Position numbers and translations under genes: made by a program. Shown here piece by piece: positions 34,293 to 42,968 of a DNA stretch of 62,501 nt (positions within the stretch are counted from its first letter, which is position 1; each line of letters opens with the position of its first letter). Source of the DNA: Vicinamibacteria bacterium (lineage in GTDB: Bacteria > Acidobacteriota > Vicinamibacteria > Fen-336 > JAGNNV01); the NCBI GenBank assembly GCA_019694155.1, contig JAIBCN010000204.1, positions 1 to 62,501 of the forward strand, given 5' to 3'. The notes below the pieces were generated by a model. It was not told where the DNA came from. It worked only from the letters and a program-made list of their open reading frames with translations, and did no database searches.

Positions 34293-35664
34293 CGTTTCCG
34301 CCGCGGAGCTTGTGCGACCGGAAGGCCGCGTAGGCGGCGATCGACGCGAAGAGGTAGCAGAAGGAGAAGAGGATGCCTTCCTTCGACCCGGAGATGAAGA
34401 TGTAAAACCACAGCGCGAAGGACAGGATCGCGGGCAGCGGGTACAGCCACATCACGAAGGGCTGCGCCAGGTCCTTGCGGTGGCGGAAGAGCAGGATCAC
34501 GCCGGCGCACTGCCAGAGGAAGCAGAGCAGCACCTGCACCTGGATGAGCCAGGTCGCGAGCTGGCCGAGAGAGAAGAAGCAGAAGGGCGCCGCGAGGAGG
34601 CCGACGGTGAGGAGGGCGACGTGGGGGAAGGCCTTCGTCGGATGGAGGGTGGCGAAGACCTTGAAGAACTGGCCGTCGCGCGCGGCCGCGAAGGGAATCC
34701 GGGAGTACCCGAGGATCACCGCGTAGAGGGAGGCGCCGGCCACGAACTGGATCATCACGGTCATGACGAGGGCCGCGATCCGCCCCGCCGCGGGGTCGGC
34801 GAAGGTCCGCTCGATGAAGAGGGAGGCGATGGTCCGGGACTCCTTCGCTTCCTGCCAGGGCACCATGCCCAGAATCACCGTGGACATGACCATGTACATG
34901 GCGGCCACCACCACGATGGAGAGGATGATGGAACGCGGCATGGTCTTCACCGGGTTCTTGATCTCCTCCGCGATGTTGCACACCTGGTTGTAGCCCCCGT
35001 AGCTGTACATGGCGAGGATGGCGGTGGCCCCGAGCTTCGCGAAGAAGTCGGCGTTGTACTCGTAGGCCGCGGCCGGCCAGGCGAAGGCCTGGGCCAGGGA
35101 GAACTTGAAGAGGCCGGCGATGATCACCCACCCCACGGTGAGGAAGACGATGCCGAGCAGGATCACCGCGAGCTTGCCGATGTCCTCGATCTTGCGCCAC
35201 AGGAGCCCGGTGATGAAAACGCACAGACCGCCGGCCACGAGGTCGTGCTGGAGGGGCGTCATGGTGGTCCAGTAGAACTTCAGGTAGTCGGCGAAGCCGA
35301 CGCCGCCGCTCGCGATGGAGAGCGGCGCCACCAGGATCACGTGGCAGATGAAGACGAACCCCAGCATGTCGCCCATGGGGAGGCCCGCGACCTTGAACGG
35401 CTTGTACGCCTCACGCAGGTAGAGGTAAGAGCCGCCGCTTCCCGGCAGGGCCGCGCCGAAGTGCGAGTACACGAGACCGTCCGCGAAGGCGAGGATGGCT
35501 CCCGCGATCCAGGCGTAGAGGATGTGGGGCCCCCCCATCGAGGTGATCATGAAGGGGATCACCAGGAACGGGCCGACCCCGACCATGCCGATGATGTTGG
35601 TGGCGGTCGCGGGCAGCAGGCCCATGCCGCGTCGCAGGTGTGGAGCTTCGGCGTTCTCGGTCAT
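34288..35664 (-). CDS. APC-superfamily permease
   Basis: The 458-residue protein has about twelve membrane segments. The first shows NIIGMVGVGPFLVIPFMI, the glycine-rich unwound substrate helix of the APC fold. Others include AWIAGAILAFADGLVYSHFG with PGSGGSYLYLREAY, and LAMYSYGGYNQVCNIAEEIKNP, which are APC family hallmarks. Members transport amino acids, polyamines or related solutes in symport with protons. The nearby inositol and GH4 genes raise the chance of a non-amino-acid substrate, but sequence does not settle this. It lies 47 bases downstream of the GH4 gene in the same direction, and its stop is in the palindrome. Confidence 0.88.
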   Translation of the reverse strand: MTENAEAPHLRRGMGLLPATATNIIGMVGVGPFLVIPFMITSMGGPHILYAWIAGAILAFADGLVYSHFGAALPGSGGSYLYLREAYKPFKVAGLPMGDMLGFVFICHVILVAPLSIASGGVGFADYLKFYWTTMTPLQHDLVAGGLCVFITGLLWRKIEDIGKLAVILLGIVFLTVGWVIIAGLFKFSLAQAFAWPAAAYEYNADFFAKLGATAILAMYSYGGYNQVCNIAEEIKNPVKTMPRSIILSIVVVAAMYMVMSTVILGMVPWQEAKESRTIASLFIERTFADPAAGRIAALVMTVMIQFVAGASLYAVILGYSRIPFAAARDGQFFKVFATLHPTKAFPHVALLTVGLLAAPFCFFSLGQLATWLIQVQVLLCFLWQCAGVILLFRHRKDLAQPFVMWLYPLPAILSFALWFYIFISGSKEGILFSFCYLFASIAAYAAFRSHKLRGGNA

Positions 35665-35711
35665 TCGGGTGTCGGGCCTCGGAGTTGCTTGGGGATCGTG
35701 GCGCGGAGGGC

Positions 35712-37013
35712 TCAGAGCAGGGCTTCGGCGAGGCGCACGGCGACAACCTTGTCCTTCACCAGCGGGTTCATGGCCAGGGCGAGAATGGCTTCGTCGCGCG
35801 AGCCCGAGAGGGCCGCGGCCACCGTCGCCCGCTCGTAGGCCTTGACCTCCTCGAGCATCCCGCGCACGCTTGCGGGAGGCGCGCCGACGTGCAGGGGGTG
35901 GGCGCCGTTCGCGTTCACCAGACAGGGAACCTCCACCACGTCATCGTCCCTGAGGCCCGCGATGTTGCCGCGGTTTCCCACGGAGAGAGGAATGACCTTG
36001 CCGCTGTTGTGGTGGATGGCCTGGAGGACGGAGACCGCGATCTTGTCGTAGCCCGAAAGCAGGGCCGCTTCCGTGGGTGGGTTCTTGTGCCTGGCGTCGC
36101 CCTGCCCCTCGAGGGAGAAGTAGGTGCCGTTCCGTTCCGCGAGGTACGCCTCGTAGACCTTCACCGGGTCGTCTTTGCGCGAACGCAGGGCGTCGAAGAG
36201 CGCCACGTTCATGAGGGCGATCTCCGCGCCTCGGCTGGTGCCGGCCTTGAGGGTGTTGGCGAGCGCTCGCTCCGTCCGTTCGTAGAAGTAGACGTACTCG
36301 GTGGGAAGGGCCCCGAGTTCGCGCAGGCGCGCGTAGTCGAAGAGGGGTTTGCGGTAGATCCTCGAGAGGATGGAATCGTCGGCGAGGATCCGCGCCATCC
36401 AGGGCTCGCCCTCGACCCAGACTTCGCGCACCCAGCCGAGGTGGTTGAGGCCGAAGTAGTCGAAATGGCACTCGGCCGAGGGCCGGCCAATGGCGTGGGC
36501 GATCTCTTCGAAGAGTTCGGTGGGAGTGTCGCAGATGCCCAGCATGGGCACCTTCGTGGCCTTGAGCACACCCTCCGTGACCATCCCCACGGGGTTGGTG
36601 AAGCTCACCATCCAGGCGTCCTTCGCGTGCCGCGCGACCTCCTGCGCGTACTCCACCATGGCCGGGATGGTGGCGAGCGCCATGGCCCACCCTCCGACTC
36701 CCACCGTCTCCTGCCCGATCACGCCGTGGTCGAGAGCGATCTTCTCGTAGGCGGCGCGGCGCTCGATGCCCCCGGGGCGGATGCTCGCGAGCACGAAGTC
36801 GGCGGCCTTCACGCATTCCGCCACCGTGCCGCAGGTCACGACCTTCACTCCGGCCACCCGCTCGACGAGGGGCGAGATCAGCTCCAGCCGGCCCTGGTCC
36901 ACGTCGAACACGCGCACTTCGCGGATGGGCAGGCCGGAGTTCGCGAGGCCGCGCACGAGAAGCGGCGTCCGCACGCCCGCCCCTCCGATGATGGCGATAT
37001 CGAGCGAGCTCAT
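35712..37013 (-). CDS. Glycoside hydrolase family 4 (6-phospho-alpha/beta-glucosidase or alpha-galactosidase type)
   Basis: The 433-residue protein carries a Rossmann fold (DIAIIGGAGVRTPLLVRGL) and the GH4 features VSFTNPVGMVTEGVLK, ICDTPTELFEEI (metal-binding Cys), YFGLNHLGW (metal His) and NRGNIAGLRDDDVVEVPC. GH4 enzymes need NAD+ and Mn2+ and cleave by oxidation and elimination at C3. The substrate (phosphorylated glucoside or galactoside) cannot be assigned by eye, and no PTS genes are present. Thus an unphosphorylated substrate such as an alpha-galactoside is possible. It heads an operon with the APC permease and has its own LacI-type palindrome 35 bases upstream of the start. Confidence 0.9.
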   Translation of the reverse strand: MSSLDIAIIGGAGVRTPLLVRGLANSGLPIREVRVFDVDQGRLELISPLVERVAGVKVVTCGTVAECVKAADFVLASIRPGGIERRAAYEKIALDHGVIGQETVGVGGWAMALATIPAMVEYAQEVARHAKDAWMVSFTNPVGMVTEGVLKATKVPMLGICDTPTELFEEIAHAIGRPSAECHFDYFGLNHLGWVREVWVEGEPWMARILADDSILSRIYRKPLFDYARLRELGALPTEYVYFYERTERALANTLKAGTSRGAEIALMNVALFDALRSRKDDPVKVYEAYLAERNGTYFSLEGQGDARHKNPPTEAALLSGYDKIAVSVLQAIHHNSGKVIPLSVGNRGNIAGLRDDDVVEVPCLVNANGAHPLHVGAPPASVRGMLEEVKAYERATVAAALSGSRDEAILALAMNPLVKDKVVAVRLAEALL

Positions 37014-37047
37014 CGAATCGCGACGTCCTTCGGGCGGGCCGGGGAAT

Positions 37048-37059
37048 TGGAGCGCTCCA
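37048..37059. promoter_or_regulatory. LacI-type operator 2 (GH4 promoter)
   Basis: TGGAGCGCTCCA is a perfect 12-bp palindrome of the same TGGARCGYTCCA type as the site at 32004. On the minus strand it directly follows CATAAT (37067-37072), a plausible -10 element, so it would cover the transcription start of the GH4-APC operon. This fits repression by the regulator encoded at 32056. Confidence 0.68.
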
Positions 37060-37151
37060 TCGGCCGATTATGGCATCAAGAAAGAGCGGCCCGGCCCCCG
37101 CGGGCGCGGGGAGCGTCCGCTCCCGCCTTGTTAAGCTGCTCTGAACAGGGC

Positions 37152-38888
37152 ATGCACGAAGTCCAGATCCTCTCCGACATCGCCACCGCGATCGTGGCCG
37201 CCACCGCCGCGGCCCTGCTCGCGCGCCTGCTCAAGCAGCCCCTGATCCTCGGCTATCTCCTGGCCGGGGTGGCGGTGGGGCCGGAGATCGGGTTCGGCCT
37301 CGTGCACGATCACGAGACCATCGAACTGATCTCCGAGATCGGCCTCATCCTGCTCCTGTTCATCATCGGCCTCGAGATGGACGTGGCGAAGCTCGTGAGC
37401 GCGGGCCGGTCACTCATCCTGGCCGGCCTGCTCCAGTTTCCGATCGGCCTCGCCATCGGCCTCGGGTTCTTCCTCCTCCTCGGGCTGCCGCAGGGGGACG
37501 GACGCTTCGACGCCGCCTACGCGGCGGTGGCGGTCTCGCTGTCCTCCACCATGATCGTGGTGAAGCTCCTCTACGACAAGTTCGAGCTCGCCACCCTGCC
37601 CGGGCGCCTCACCCTGGGCATCCTCGTCTTCCAGGACGTGTGGGCGATCCTCGTCCTCGCCATCCAGCCGAGTCTTCTCGACCCCTCGCCGCTCGTCGTG
37701 GGCGCTTCGCTCTTCAAGGGAGTGTGGCTGGTGGTGGCGGCCCTCGGCGCAAGCCGGATGTTCCTGCCCCGGCTCTTCGAGTTCATCGCGAAAGTCCCGG
37801 AACTGATGCTCGTCACCGCTCTCGCCTGGTGTTTCCTCATCAGCGGGATGGCGAGCGCCCTCGATCTGTCCCGCGAGATGGGGGCCCTCATCGCGGGAGT
37901 GGGGCTGTCCACCCTGCCCTACAACCTGGACGTCATCGCGAAGGTGATCAACATCCGCGATTTCTTCGTCACCCTCTTCTTCGTGGCCCTGGGCATGCAG
38001 ATTCCCGTGCCCACCCCTGCGCTCATCGGCGTGGCCGTCGCGACGTCCCTCTTCCTCGTGGCCAGCCGGTTCGCCTCGGTGTTTCCCATCCTCTTCGGAG
38101 CCGGGCAGGGTCTGCGCACGAGCCTCCTGCCCACGATCAACCTCGCCCAGATGAGCGAGTTCTCGCTGGTCATCGCGGCTCTCGGGCTCTCGCTCGGCCA
38201 CATATCGGCCCAGACCGTGGCCCTGCTCACCTTCACCTTCGCTCTCACCTCGGTTCTGTCCACCTACGCGATCGGCCTCAACCACGAGATCGAGCGGGCG
38301 CTCTCCCTGCGCCTCAAGGCCCTGGGGGTGAGAGACAAGGGCGTGGCGCCCGAGGCCGAAGCTCACAAGGGCGAGGCCGATGTCGTGTTCCTCGGCTTCT
38401 ATCGCGACGCCAGTTCCATCCTGCACCAGTTCGAAATGGAGGATCGAAGCGACAAGGCGAACTCGATGCTGCACGAGATCCAGGTCATCGATTTCAACCC
38501 CGAGGTGCTGGACGAGCTGAAGCGGCGCGGCATCGCCTGCCTCTACGGGGACGTCGCGAGCCAGGAGACGCTCCACCATGCGGCCATCCATCACGCCGAA
38601 GTGGTCTTCTGCAGCCTGCCCGACTCGATCCTCAAGGGAACCTCGAACCAGAAACTCCTCAAGCAGCTCCAGAGGACCTGTCCCCAGGCGAAGATCATGG
38701 TCGCCTCGGAAACCCTCCCGGGTGCACGGGCCCTTTACGAGGCGGGCGCCCATTTCGTCTTCGTGCCGCGCCTTCACTCCTCGCACCGCATGGCCGAGGT
38801 GATCCGCGCCGCGCGGGAGGAAGGGCTCGACCGGATTCGCGCCGAGGAGATCGCGTCGCTTCAGGGACGCGACGAAGTGCTCTCCTGA
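37152..38888 (+). CDS. CPA2 monovalent cation:proton antiporter with TrkA-N domain (KefB/C-like)
   Basis: The 578-residue protein has about twelve membrane segments (LILGYLLAGVAVGPEIGFG, IGLILLLFIIGLEMD, VSLSSTMIVVKLLYDKFE, LGILVFQDVWAILVL with the conserved acidic residue, FVTLFFVALGMQIP, LAQMSEFSLVIAAL). The cytoplasmic tail shows a weak TrkA-N-like fold (ADVVFLGFYRDASSILHQFE, IQVIDFNPEVLDELKRRG, CLYGDVASQETLHHA). It should exchange K+ or Na+ for H+. The glycine motif GxGxxG at the start of the TrkA domain is not intact (GFYRDA), so NAD binding may be lost. The preferred start is ATG 37152, with CAGGG upstream. Confidence 0.9.
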   Translation: MHEVQILSDIATAIVAATAAALLARLLKQPLILGYLLAGVAVGPEIGFGLVHDHETIELISEIGLILLLFIIGLEMDVAKLVSAGRSLILAGLLQFPIGLAIGLGFFLLLGLPQGDGRFDAAYAAVAVSLSSTMIVVKLLYDKFELATLPGRLTLGILVFQDVWAILVLAIQPSLLDPSPLVVGASLFKGVWLVVAALGASRMFLPRLFEFIAKVPELMLVTALAWCFLISGMASALDLSREMGALIAGVGLSTLPYNLDVIAKVINIRDFFVTLFFVALGMQIPVPTPALIGVAVATSLFLVASRFASVFPILFGAGQGLRTSLLPTINLAQMSEFSLVIAALGLSLGHISAQTVALLTFTFALTSVLSTYAIGLNHEIERALSLRLKALGVRDKGVAPEAEAHKGEADVVFLGFYRDASSILHQFEMEDRSDKANSMLHEIQVIDFNPEVLDELKRRGIACLYGDVASQETLHHAAIHHAEVVFCSLPDSILKGTSNQKLLKQLQRTCPQAKIMVASETLPGARALYEAGAHFVFVPRLHSSHRMAEVIRAAREEGLDRIRAEEIASLQGRDEVLS

Positions 38889-38907
38889 CCGACGATCGAC
38901 CGCCCCG

Positions 38908-39411
38908 CTAGATTCTCTCTTCCACTTCGTGGACGAGCGCGGCGAAGAGGGTGATCACGTCGTCGTTCGCCCGGCGGAGTCTTGTGGCGAGGTTGCCCGC
39001 GATCCGCCGCGTCACGGAAAGGCCGGCGGTGGGATTCGAGTCGCCGAACTGAAGGAAACGGTCGCGTTCGATCACGATCACCTCGCAGTCGCTCTCCGCG
39101 GTGACCGTGGCCGAGCGCCGGTCGGAGTCGAGCAGGCCCAGTTCGCCGAAGAAGTCCCCTCGTTCATGGGAGAGGAAGGTGACGGTGTAGCGATCGTTCG
39201 ACGGAGTCTTCTTCTCGACCCGGACGCGGCCGCGCATGAGGACGAACATCGACTCGCCGAGGGAGTCCTCCTCCACGATCGCCCGGCCTCTCGAGACCTT
39301 CTCCACGCGGCACACCGAGGAGAGGCTCTCGATCGCCGACGGCTCCAGGCCGGCGAAGAGGGGAGACGTTTTGAGGTGCTCCGCGATCCTCTTGTGGTCG
39401 TCGCCGCTCAT
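38908..39411 (-). CDS. Cyclic nucleotide-binding domain protein
   Basis: The 167-residue cytoplasmic protein is essentially one CRP-like binding domain. It shows FAGLEPSAIESLSSVCRVEK, the beta-barrel, and the phosphate-binding cassette GDFFGELGLLDSDRRSATVT with the key Glu and Arg of cAMP-type binding. There is no DNA-binding helix-turn-helix, so it is not a transcription factor by itself. The start overlaps the end of the K+ channel gene by four bases (ATGA), which points to coupled translation and a physical partnership. It may be a regulatory subunit of that channel supplied in trans. Confidence 0.88.
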   Translation of the reverse strand: MSGDDHKRIAEHLKTSPLFAGLEPSAIESLSSVCRVEKVSRGRAIVEEDSLGESMFVLMRGRVRVEKKTPSNDRYTVTFLSHERGDFFGELGLLDSDRRSATVTAESDCEVIVIERDRFLQFGDSNPTAGLSVTRRIAGNLATRLRRANDDVITLFAALVHEVEERI

Positions 39412-40610
39412 GACTCCGCCCGCGAGGGCGTGCCCCTTCCGAGCACGATGGCCAGCGATCCCTCGCGCACCACGTAGCTGTCTTCCGGGTTGAGCACGGG
39501 CCGGTTCGGCATCATGGTCTTCACCCGTTTCAGGTTGTCGACCAGGGTGTTCACGAACGAAGTCTTCTGCGCGTCGCGCAGGGCCTGGCGCTTGATCTCG
39601 ATGGCGCGCCCGGTGTTCTCGAGCACGCCCAGGAGCAGCCGGCCGTTCGTCTGCATGTGCACCCGCAGGTCGGCGAAGGGACGTTCGAGGAACTCCGCGG
39701 GAATCTCGGTCGTCTGCAGGCCCTTCAGGTCGGAAAGATCGAGCATCTCGTGGAGGACCTTGGTGATTCCCTCGGAGACCGTGGCGGAGACGAGAAGGAA
39801 CCGGCTGTACTCGCGGGAGAGGACGACCTCGTCGCACTTCGCGAGCTTCAGATGCTCGTCGTACTTGCTGTCGATGACCTCGGCGCAGGTGTAGACCTCG
39901 GGGGCGAGGTTTTTGACCGTCATCACCGCCATGACCGTGCGCGCGTCCTTCTCCTGGTCCGAACGGGTGACGCTCTCGTCCGCGAGCACCAGCACCCGGG
40001 CCGCGCGGGCCACGTTCGCGCGCTGGATGGCCATGGGGTCGACCACGTCGCCGCGCAGGAAGAGGACTCCTTGGAAAGCGAGGCGCAACTCTTCCACCAC
40101 CGACTCCTCGGCCTGAGACACGATCACGAGCCGCGGCAGGCTTGGATTGACCTTGAGGATGCCCGCGATGAAGCCCGGCATGTCGGCCTTGTGGCCGAGG
40201 ATCACGAAGTGCCCCGAGAGATGCTTGGCGTCGCTCAAACCCCGGCCCTCGCGAATGCGGCGCTCGACCAGGATGGCGGAGATCTTTCCCATGAACAGAC
40301 CGACGAGGCCGATGCCGACGAGGATGACGCCGCTTCCCACGACCCGGCCCGCGTTGGTGATGGGAAACGTGTCCCCGTAGCCGATGGTCGTGACGGTGAC
40401 GAGCGCCCACCACAGCCCGTCTCCATAGTCCTGGAATGCCGGATTCTGGCCGCGCTCGAAATAGACGATCCAGAAGGCGGCGAGGACGAGAAGGGCCGCG
40501 AAATAGAAGAAGAGCCGGGGGAGGTCTTCGGCCTGAAGGCGCTTCCAGAGCGTGCGCGCCCCGCCGAATACCCGCCTGTCTTGCTCGCCTTCATCGTTCT
40601 TCTTTGACAC
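39408..40610 (-). CDS. Two-TM potassium channel with TrkA-N domain
   Basis: The 400-residue protein has a first membrane segment (LFFYFAALLVLAAFWIVYF), a pore loop with canonical filter TVTTIGYGDTFP, a second membrane segment (VILVGIGLVGLFMGKISAI) and an RCK/TrkA-N domain (GHFVILGHKADMPGFIAGI). A second nucleotide-binding-like region and a hydrophilic tail ending EDSYVVREGSLAIVLGRG follow. It is a K+ channel of the inner membrane. GTG 40610 is the start. It is followed directly by the cyclic-nucleotide-binding gene and preceded, 21 bases upstream, by a TPR-like exported protein gene. Confidence 0.92.
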   Translation of the reverse strand: MSKKNDEGEQDRRVFGGARTLWKRLQAEDLPRLFFYFAALLVLAAFWIVYFERGQNPAFQDYGDGLWWALVTVTTIGYGDTFPITNAGRVVGSGVILVGIGLVGLFMGKISAILVERRIREGRGLSDAKHLSGHFVILGHKADMPGFIAGILKVNPSLPRLVIVSQAEESVVEELRLAFQGVLFLRGDVVDPMAIQRANVARAARVLVLADESVTRSDQEKDARTVMAVMTVKNLAPEVYTCAEVIDSKYDEHLKLAKCDEVVLSREYSRFLLVSATVSEGITKVLHEMLDLSDLKGLQTTEIPAEFLERPFADLRVHMQTNGRLLLGVLENTGRAIEIKRQALRDAQKTSFVNTLVDNLKRVKTMMPNRPVLNPEDSYVVREGSLAIVLGRGTPSRAES

Positions 40611-40631
40611 CGGTGAGGCGAATTTAGCGCC

Positions 40632-41450
40632 TTATCGGATGGAACTGGGCCGGACGGGGTTGGCGCGGGGCAGAGGCGTCGCCACCGGCGCCGGCGGCCT
40701 CGAGCCGTACATGGGTGGCACCACGTAGCAGGCGGCGCCCACGCAACCGGCCGTGTATCCGCCAAAGCCCGGTGAGCCCACCAGGATGGCGCCACCATAC
40801 CCCCAGGGGCGATCGGCATTCGCGGCCGCCGCGGCGGCCCGCCGCCGTTCCGCGGCCGCCTCGGCGCGGCGTTCGCGATCCTCTTCCTCACGGGCGGCTC
40901 GCCGGGCCTCCCTTTCGCGTCGCTCCTCGGCGAGGGCCTGCTCGCGTTCGCGCAGCAGGAAGGCCTGCTCGCCAGGCGTCATCCATCGGCCCTCGAAAAG
41001 CACGAGGCCCAGCGCCCGGTTCGCTTCCGCCTCGTCAACGTAGTTGCCGTCCACCAGGACATGGCCCAGGGCGAGATGGGCTTCCACGTTGCCGGGCTCG
41101 AACGACAGAACGCGGGCCCAGGCCTGCCTCGATTCCCGGCGAAGTTCGTTCTCGTCCGCGAACCGCGCGAGGGCCACCAGGGAGCGGACGTCGCCCGGCA
41201 CGAGGGCCGCGAGCCTCTGTCGATACTCCGACAGGGCGCTGTCCTTTCGCTCGATCCGGCTGACGCTGCTCTTCGGAACGCTCAACTGGCCGAAGCCCAC
41301 GTCGATGGTGAGACTCGACGCGGTTTCCTTCACGAGGACGCCGTCGAGCCGTCCGCCGGTCTTGAGGTGAACCACGTCGGCGCCGGCCACTCCCGCGAAC
41401 AGCAGAGAGAAGGCAAGGCCGAGGGGAAAGGTCCGGAATCGTCGATTCAT
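40632..41450 (-). CDS. Exported TPR-like protein with basic/acidic helix and Gly/Pro-rich C-terminus
   Basis: The 272-residue protein has a signal peptide (RTFPLGLAFSLLFAGVAGAD) and a small domain near residues 24-75 (VVHLKTGGRLDGVLVKETAS, SRIERKDS) reminiscent of short SH3-like stretches in outer membrane or periplasmic proteins. A TPR-like segment (ARVLSFEPGNVEAHLALGHV, a helix repeat) and a highly charged helix (EERREREARRAAREEEDR) follow, then a Gly/Pro-rich tail. GAGAGG precedes ATG 41450. The role is unknown, with localisation to the periplasm. It may be the first gene of an operon with the channel and the nucleotide-binding protein. Confidence 0.78.
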   Translation of the reverse strand: MNRRFRTFPLGLAFSLLFAGVAGADVVHLKTGGRLDGVLVKETASSLTIDVGFGQLSVPKSSVSRIERKDSALSEYRQRLAALVPGDVRSLVALARFADENELRRESRQAWARVLSFEPGNVEAHLALGHVLVDGNYVDEAEANRALGLVLFEGRWMTPGEQAFLLREREQALAEERREREARRAAREEEDRERRAEAAAERRRAAAAAANADRPWGYGGAILVGSPGFGGYTAGCVGAACYVVPPMYGSRPPAPVATPLPRANPVRPSSIR

Positions 41451-41596
41451 CTGACACCTCTCAATGGCCATGGTCCTGACAAACGAGACTATGCCACGAG
41501 TCAAGCAAATCGTGTGCCCGACTAAACCACCGGGCTCTCGCCCCGGTCTTACACTTCGACGGGCCAAAGATCGGCCCAATAGGAGCGCTAAACCCA

Positions 41597-42262
41597 ATGA
41601 AACCTTCATTTTTGATCACTTCCTTCGCAGCCGCCCTCTTTCTCTCGCCTGTCCTCGTTTCCGCTCAGGCGCCGGAAGGCCAGCCAAACCGCCCGAATCC
41701 TCGCCGGCAGGGAATGGGACCAGGCGCGGGGCAGGCGGGCGCCATGGGGCAGATGGGCCCGATGCAGGTTCGCCGCAACCTCAAGGCGGAACTCGGTCTC
41801 ACCGAGGTCCAGCAGGCGGACATCCGCAAGGCCATCGAGGCCGCGCATCGTGACCGCCTCCGCAAGTCGACCGACCTGAAGATCGCGAACCTCGACCTCA
41901 AGTCCCTGCTCCGCGCGGAGAAGGTCGACGAGAAAGCGGTCGCCGCCAAGCTCGCCGAAGCCCAGGCCGCCCAGGCCGCTCTCCTCAAGCTCCGCGTCGA
42001 CACCGCCCTCGCCATGAAGCGGGTTCTGACTCCCGAACAGCAGAAGAAGCTCGCGGAGATGCGCGCCGAGCCCGGCAACCGCCGCCTGGGTCAGCGCATG
42101 ATGAGGCGTGGCGCGCGCATGCCCGGCATGAGGGGTCAAGGCGCACCGATGGGACGCCGGATGATGCCCGGAATGCGCGACGATGACTCGGACCTCGATC
42201 TCGACCTCGAGCTCGAAGCGGACGAGGGCGTAACGCCGGCGATCCACGGGGATCTCCGGTAG
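41597..42262 (+). CDS. Exported Spy/CpxP-like (LTXXQ-type) protein
   Basis: The 221-residue protein has a signal peptide (residues ~1-23, ending VSAQA) and a Gly/Met/Pro-rich stretch. A long helical middle follows, with ELGLTEVQQADIRKAIEAAH, LDLKSLLRAEKVDEKAVAAK and RVLTPEQQKKLAEMRAEPG, the LTxxQ pattern of the Spy/CpxP/CnrX group. The tail is Met/Arg-rich and then acidic (DDDSDLDLDLELEADEG). Such proteins are periplasmic chaperones or metal sensors. It sits upstream of the ECF sigma gene in the same direction with 40 bases between. A short inverted repeat lies in the divergent gap upstream. Confidence 0.8.
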   Translation: MKPSFLITSFAAALFLSPVLVSAQAPEGQPNRPNPRRQGMGPGAGQAGAMGQMGPMQVRRNLKAELGLTEVQQADIRKAIEAAHRDRLRKSTDLKIANLDLKSLLRAEKVDEKAVAAKLAEAQAAQAALLKLRVDTALAMKRVLTPEQQKKLAEMRAEPGNRRLGQRMMRRGARMPGMRGQGAPMGRRMMPGMRDDDSDLDLDLELEADEGVTPAIHGDLR

Positions 42263-42302
42263 CCCCTTCCCCTCGTCGCGAGGACTGCTGAGAGAATCCC
42301 CG

Positions 42303-42968
42303 ATGCTTGCCCAAACCGAAATCGCGCCTCCGGGCTTCGCCATGACGCGCCCGCTCGCCGAGTCTGGCGACGATGCGCGCGAGGCGGCCCGCCGCGAGGA
42401 GCAGGCGGCGATCGAGGCTTGTCTCTCGGGCGATCCCTCGGCCTTCGACCACCTCGTGATCCGCCATCAGAAGTCCATTCAGCGGGTCTGTTACCGCTTC
42501 ACCGGCAACACCGAGGACGCGGCCGACCTGACCCAGGAAGTCTTCGTGAAGGCCTACCGCTCGCTTCCGAAGTTCCGCGGGTCGAGCGCCTTCTCCACCT
42601 GGCTCTACCGTATCGCGGTGAACGCCTGTCTCTCCTTCAAGGCTTCCCGCAAGAACCGGGCCGAAGAGTGGGACGAGGATCACGACGTCGTGGCCGAGGG
42701 CCCGAGCGCCGAGGAATCCCTCGACTCGAGGATGAACGCCGAGACTCTCCGCCAGGCTCTGGACAGCCTCCCGGAGAAGCAGCGCGTCACCGTCATCATG
42801 AAGGTCCTCGAGGAGAGGACCCACGCCGAGGTGGCCGAGATTCTGGGCTCCAATGTGGGTACAGTTAAGGCCAACCTCTTCTTCGCCATCCGTAACCTCC
42901 GCAAACAACTCTCCACGCAGCTCGCCACGACGATGGGCGCGCGGGGAAAGGAGCCGTCCCAGTCATGA
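42303..42968 (+). CDS. ECF-type RNA polymerase sigma factor (RpoE-like)
   Basis: The 221-residue protein has region 2 as DPSAFDHLVIRHQKSIQRVC with LTQEVFVKAYRSLPKFRG and FSTWLYRIAVNACLSF. Region 4 is LPEKQRVTVIMKVLEERT with HAEVAEILGSNVGTVKANLF. It is a typical group 4 sigma factor. The stop overlaps the start of the anti-sigma gene by four bases (ATGA). It probably drives this cluster, including the Spy-like genes on either side, in response to envelope stress. ATG 42342 is an alternative start, because residues 1-13 are not family-like. Confidence 0.93.
   Translation: MLAQTEIAPPGFAMTRPLAESGDDAREAARREEQAAIEACLSGDPSAFDHLVIRHQKSIQRVCYRFTGNTEDAADLTQEVFVKAYRSLPKFRGSSAFSTWLYRIAVNACLSFKASRKNRAEEWDEDHDVVAEGPSAEESLDSRMNAETLRQALDSLPEKQRVTVIMKVLEERTHAEVAEILGSNVGTVKANLFFAIRNLRKQLSTQLATTMGARGKEPSQS

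Noticed and set aside
34127..35224. Minus-strand open frame through the 167-bp palindrome into the permease region
   Set aside because: It is out of frame with the APC permease, and its end mirrors the opposite-strand frame only because the DNA is palindromic.
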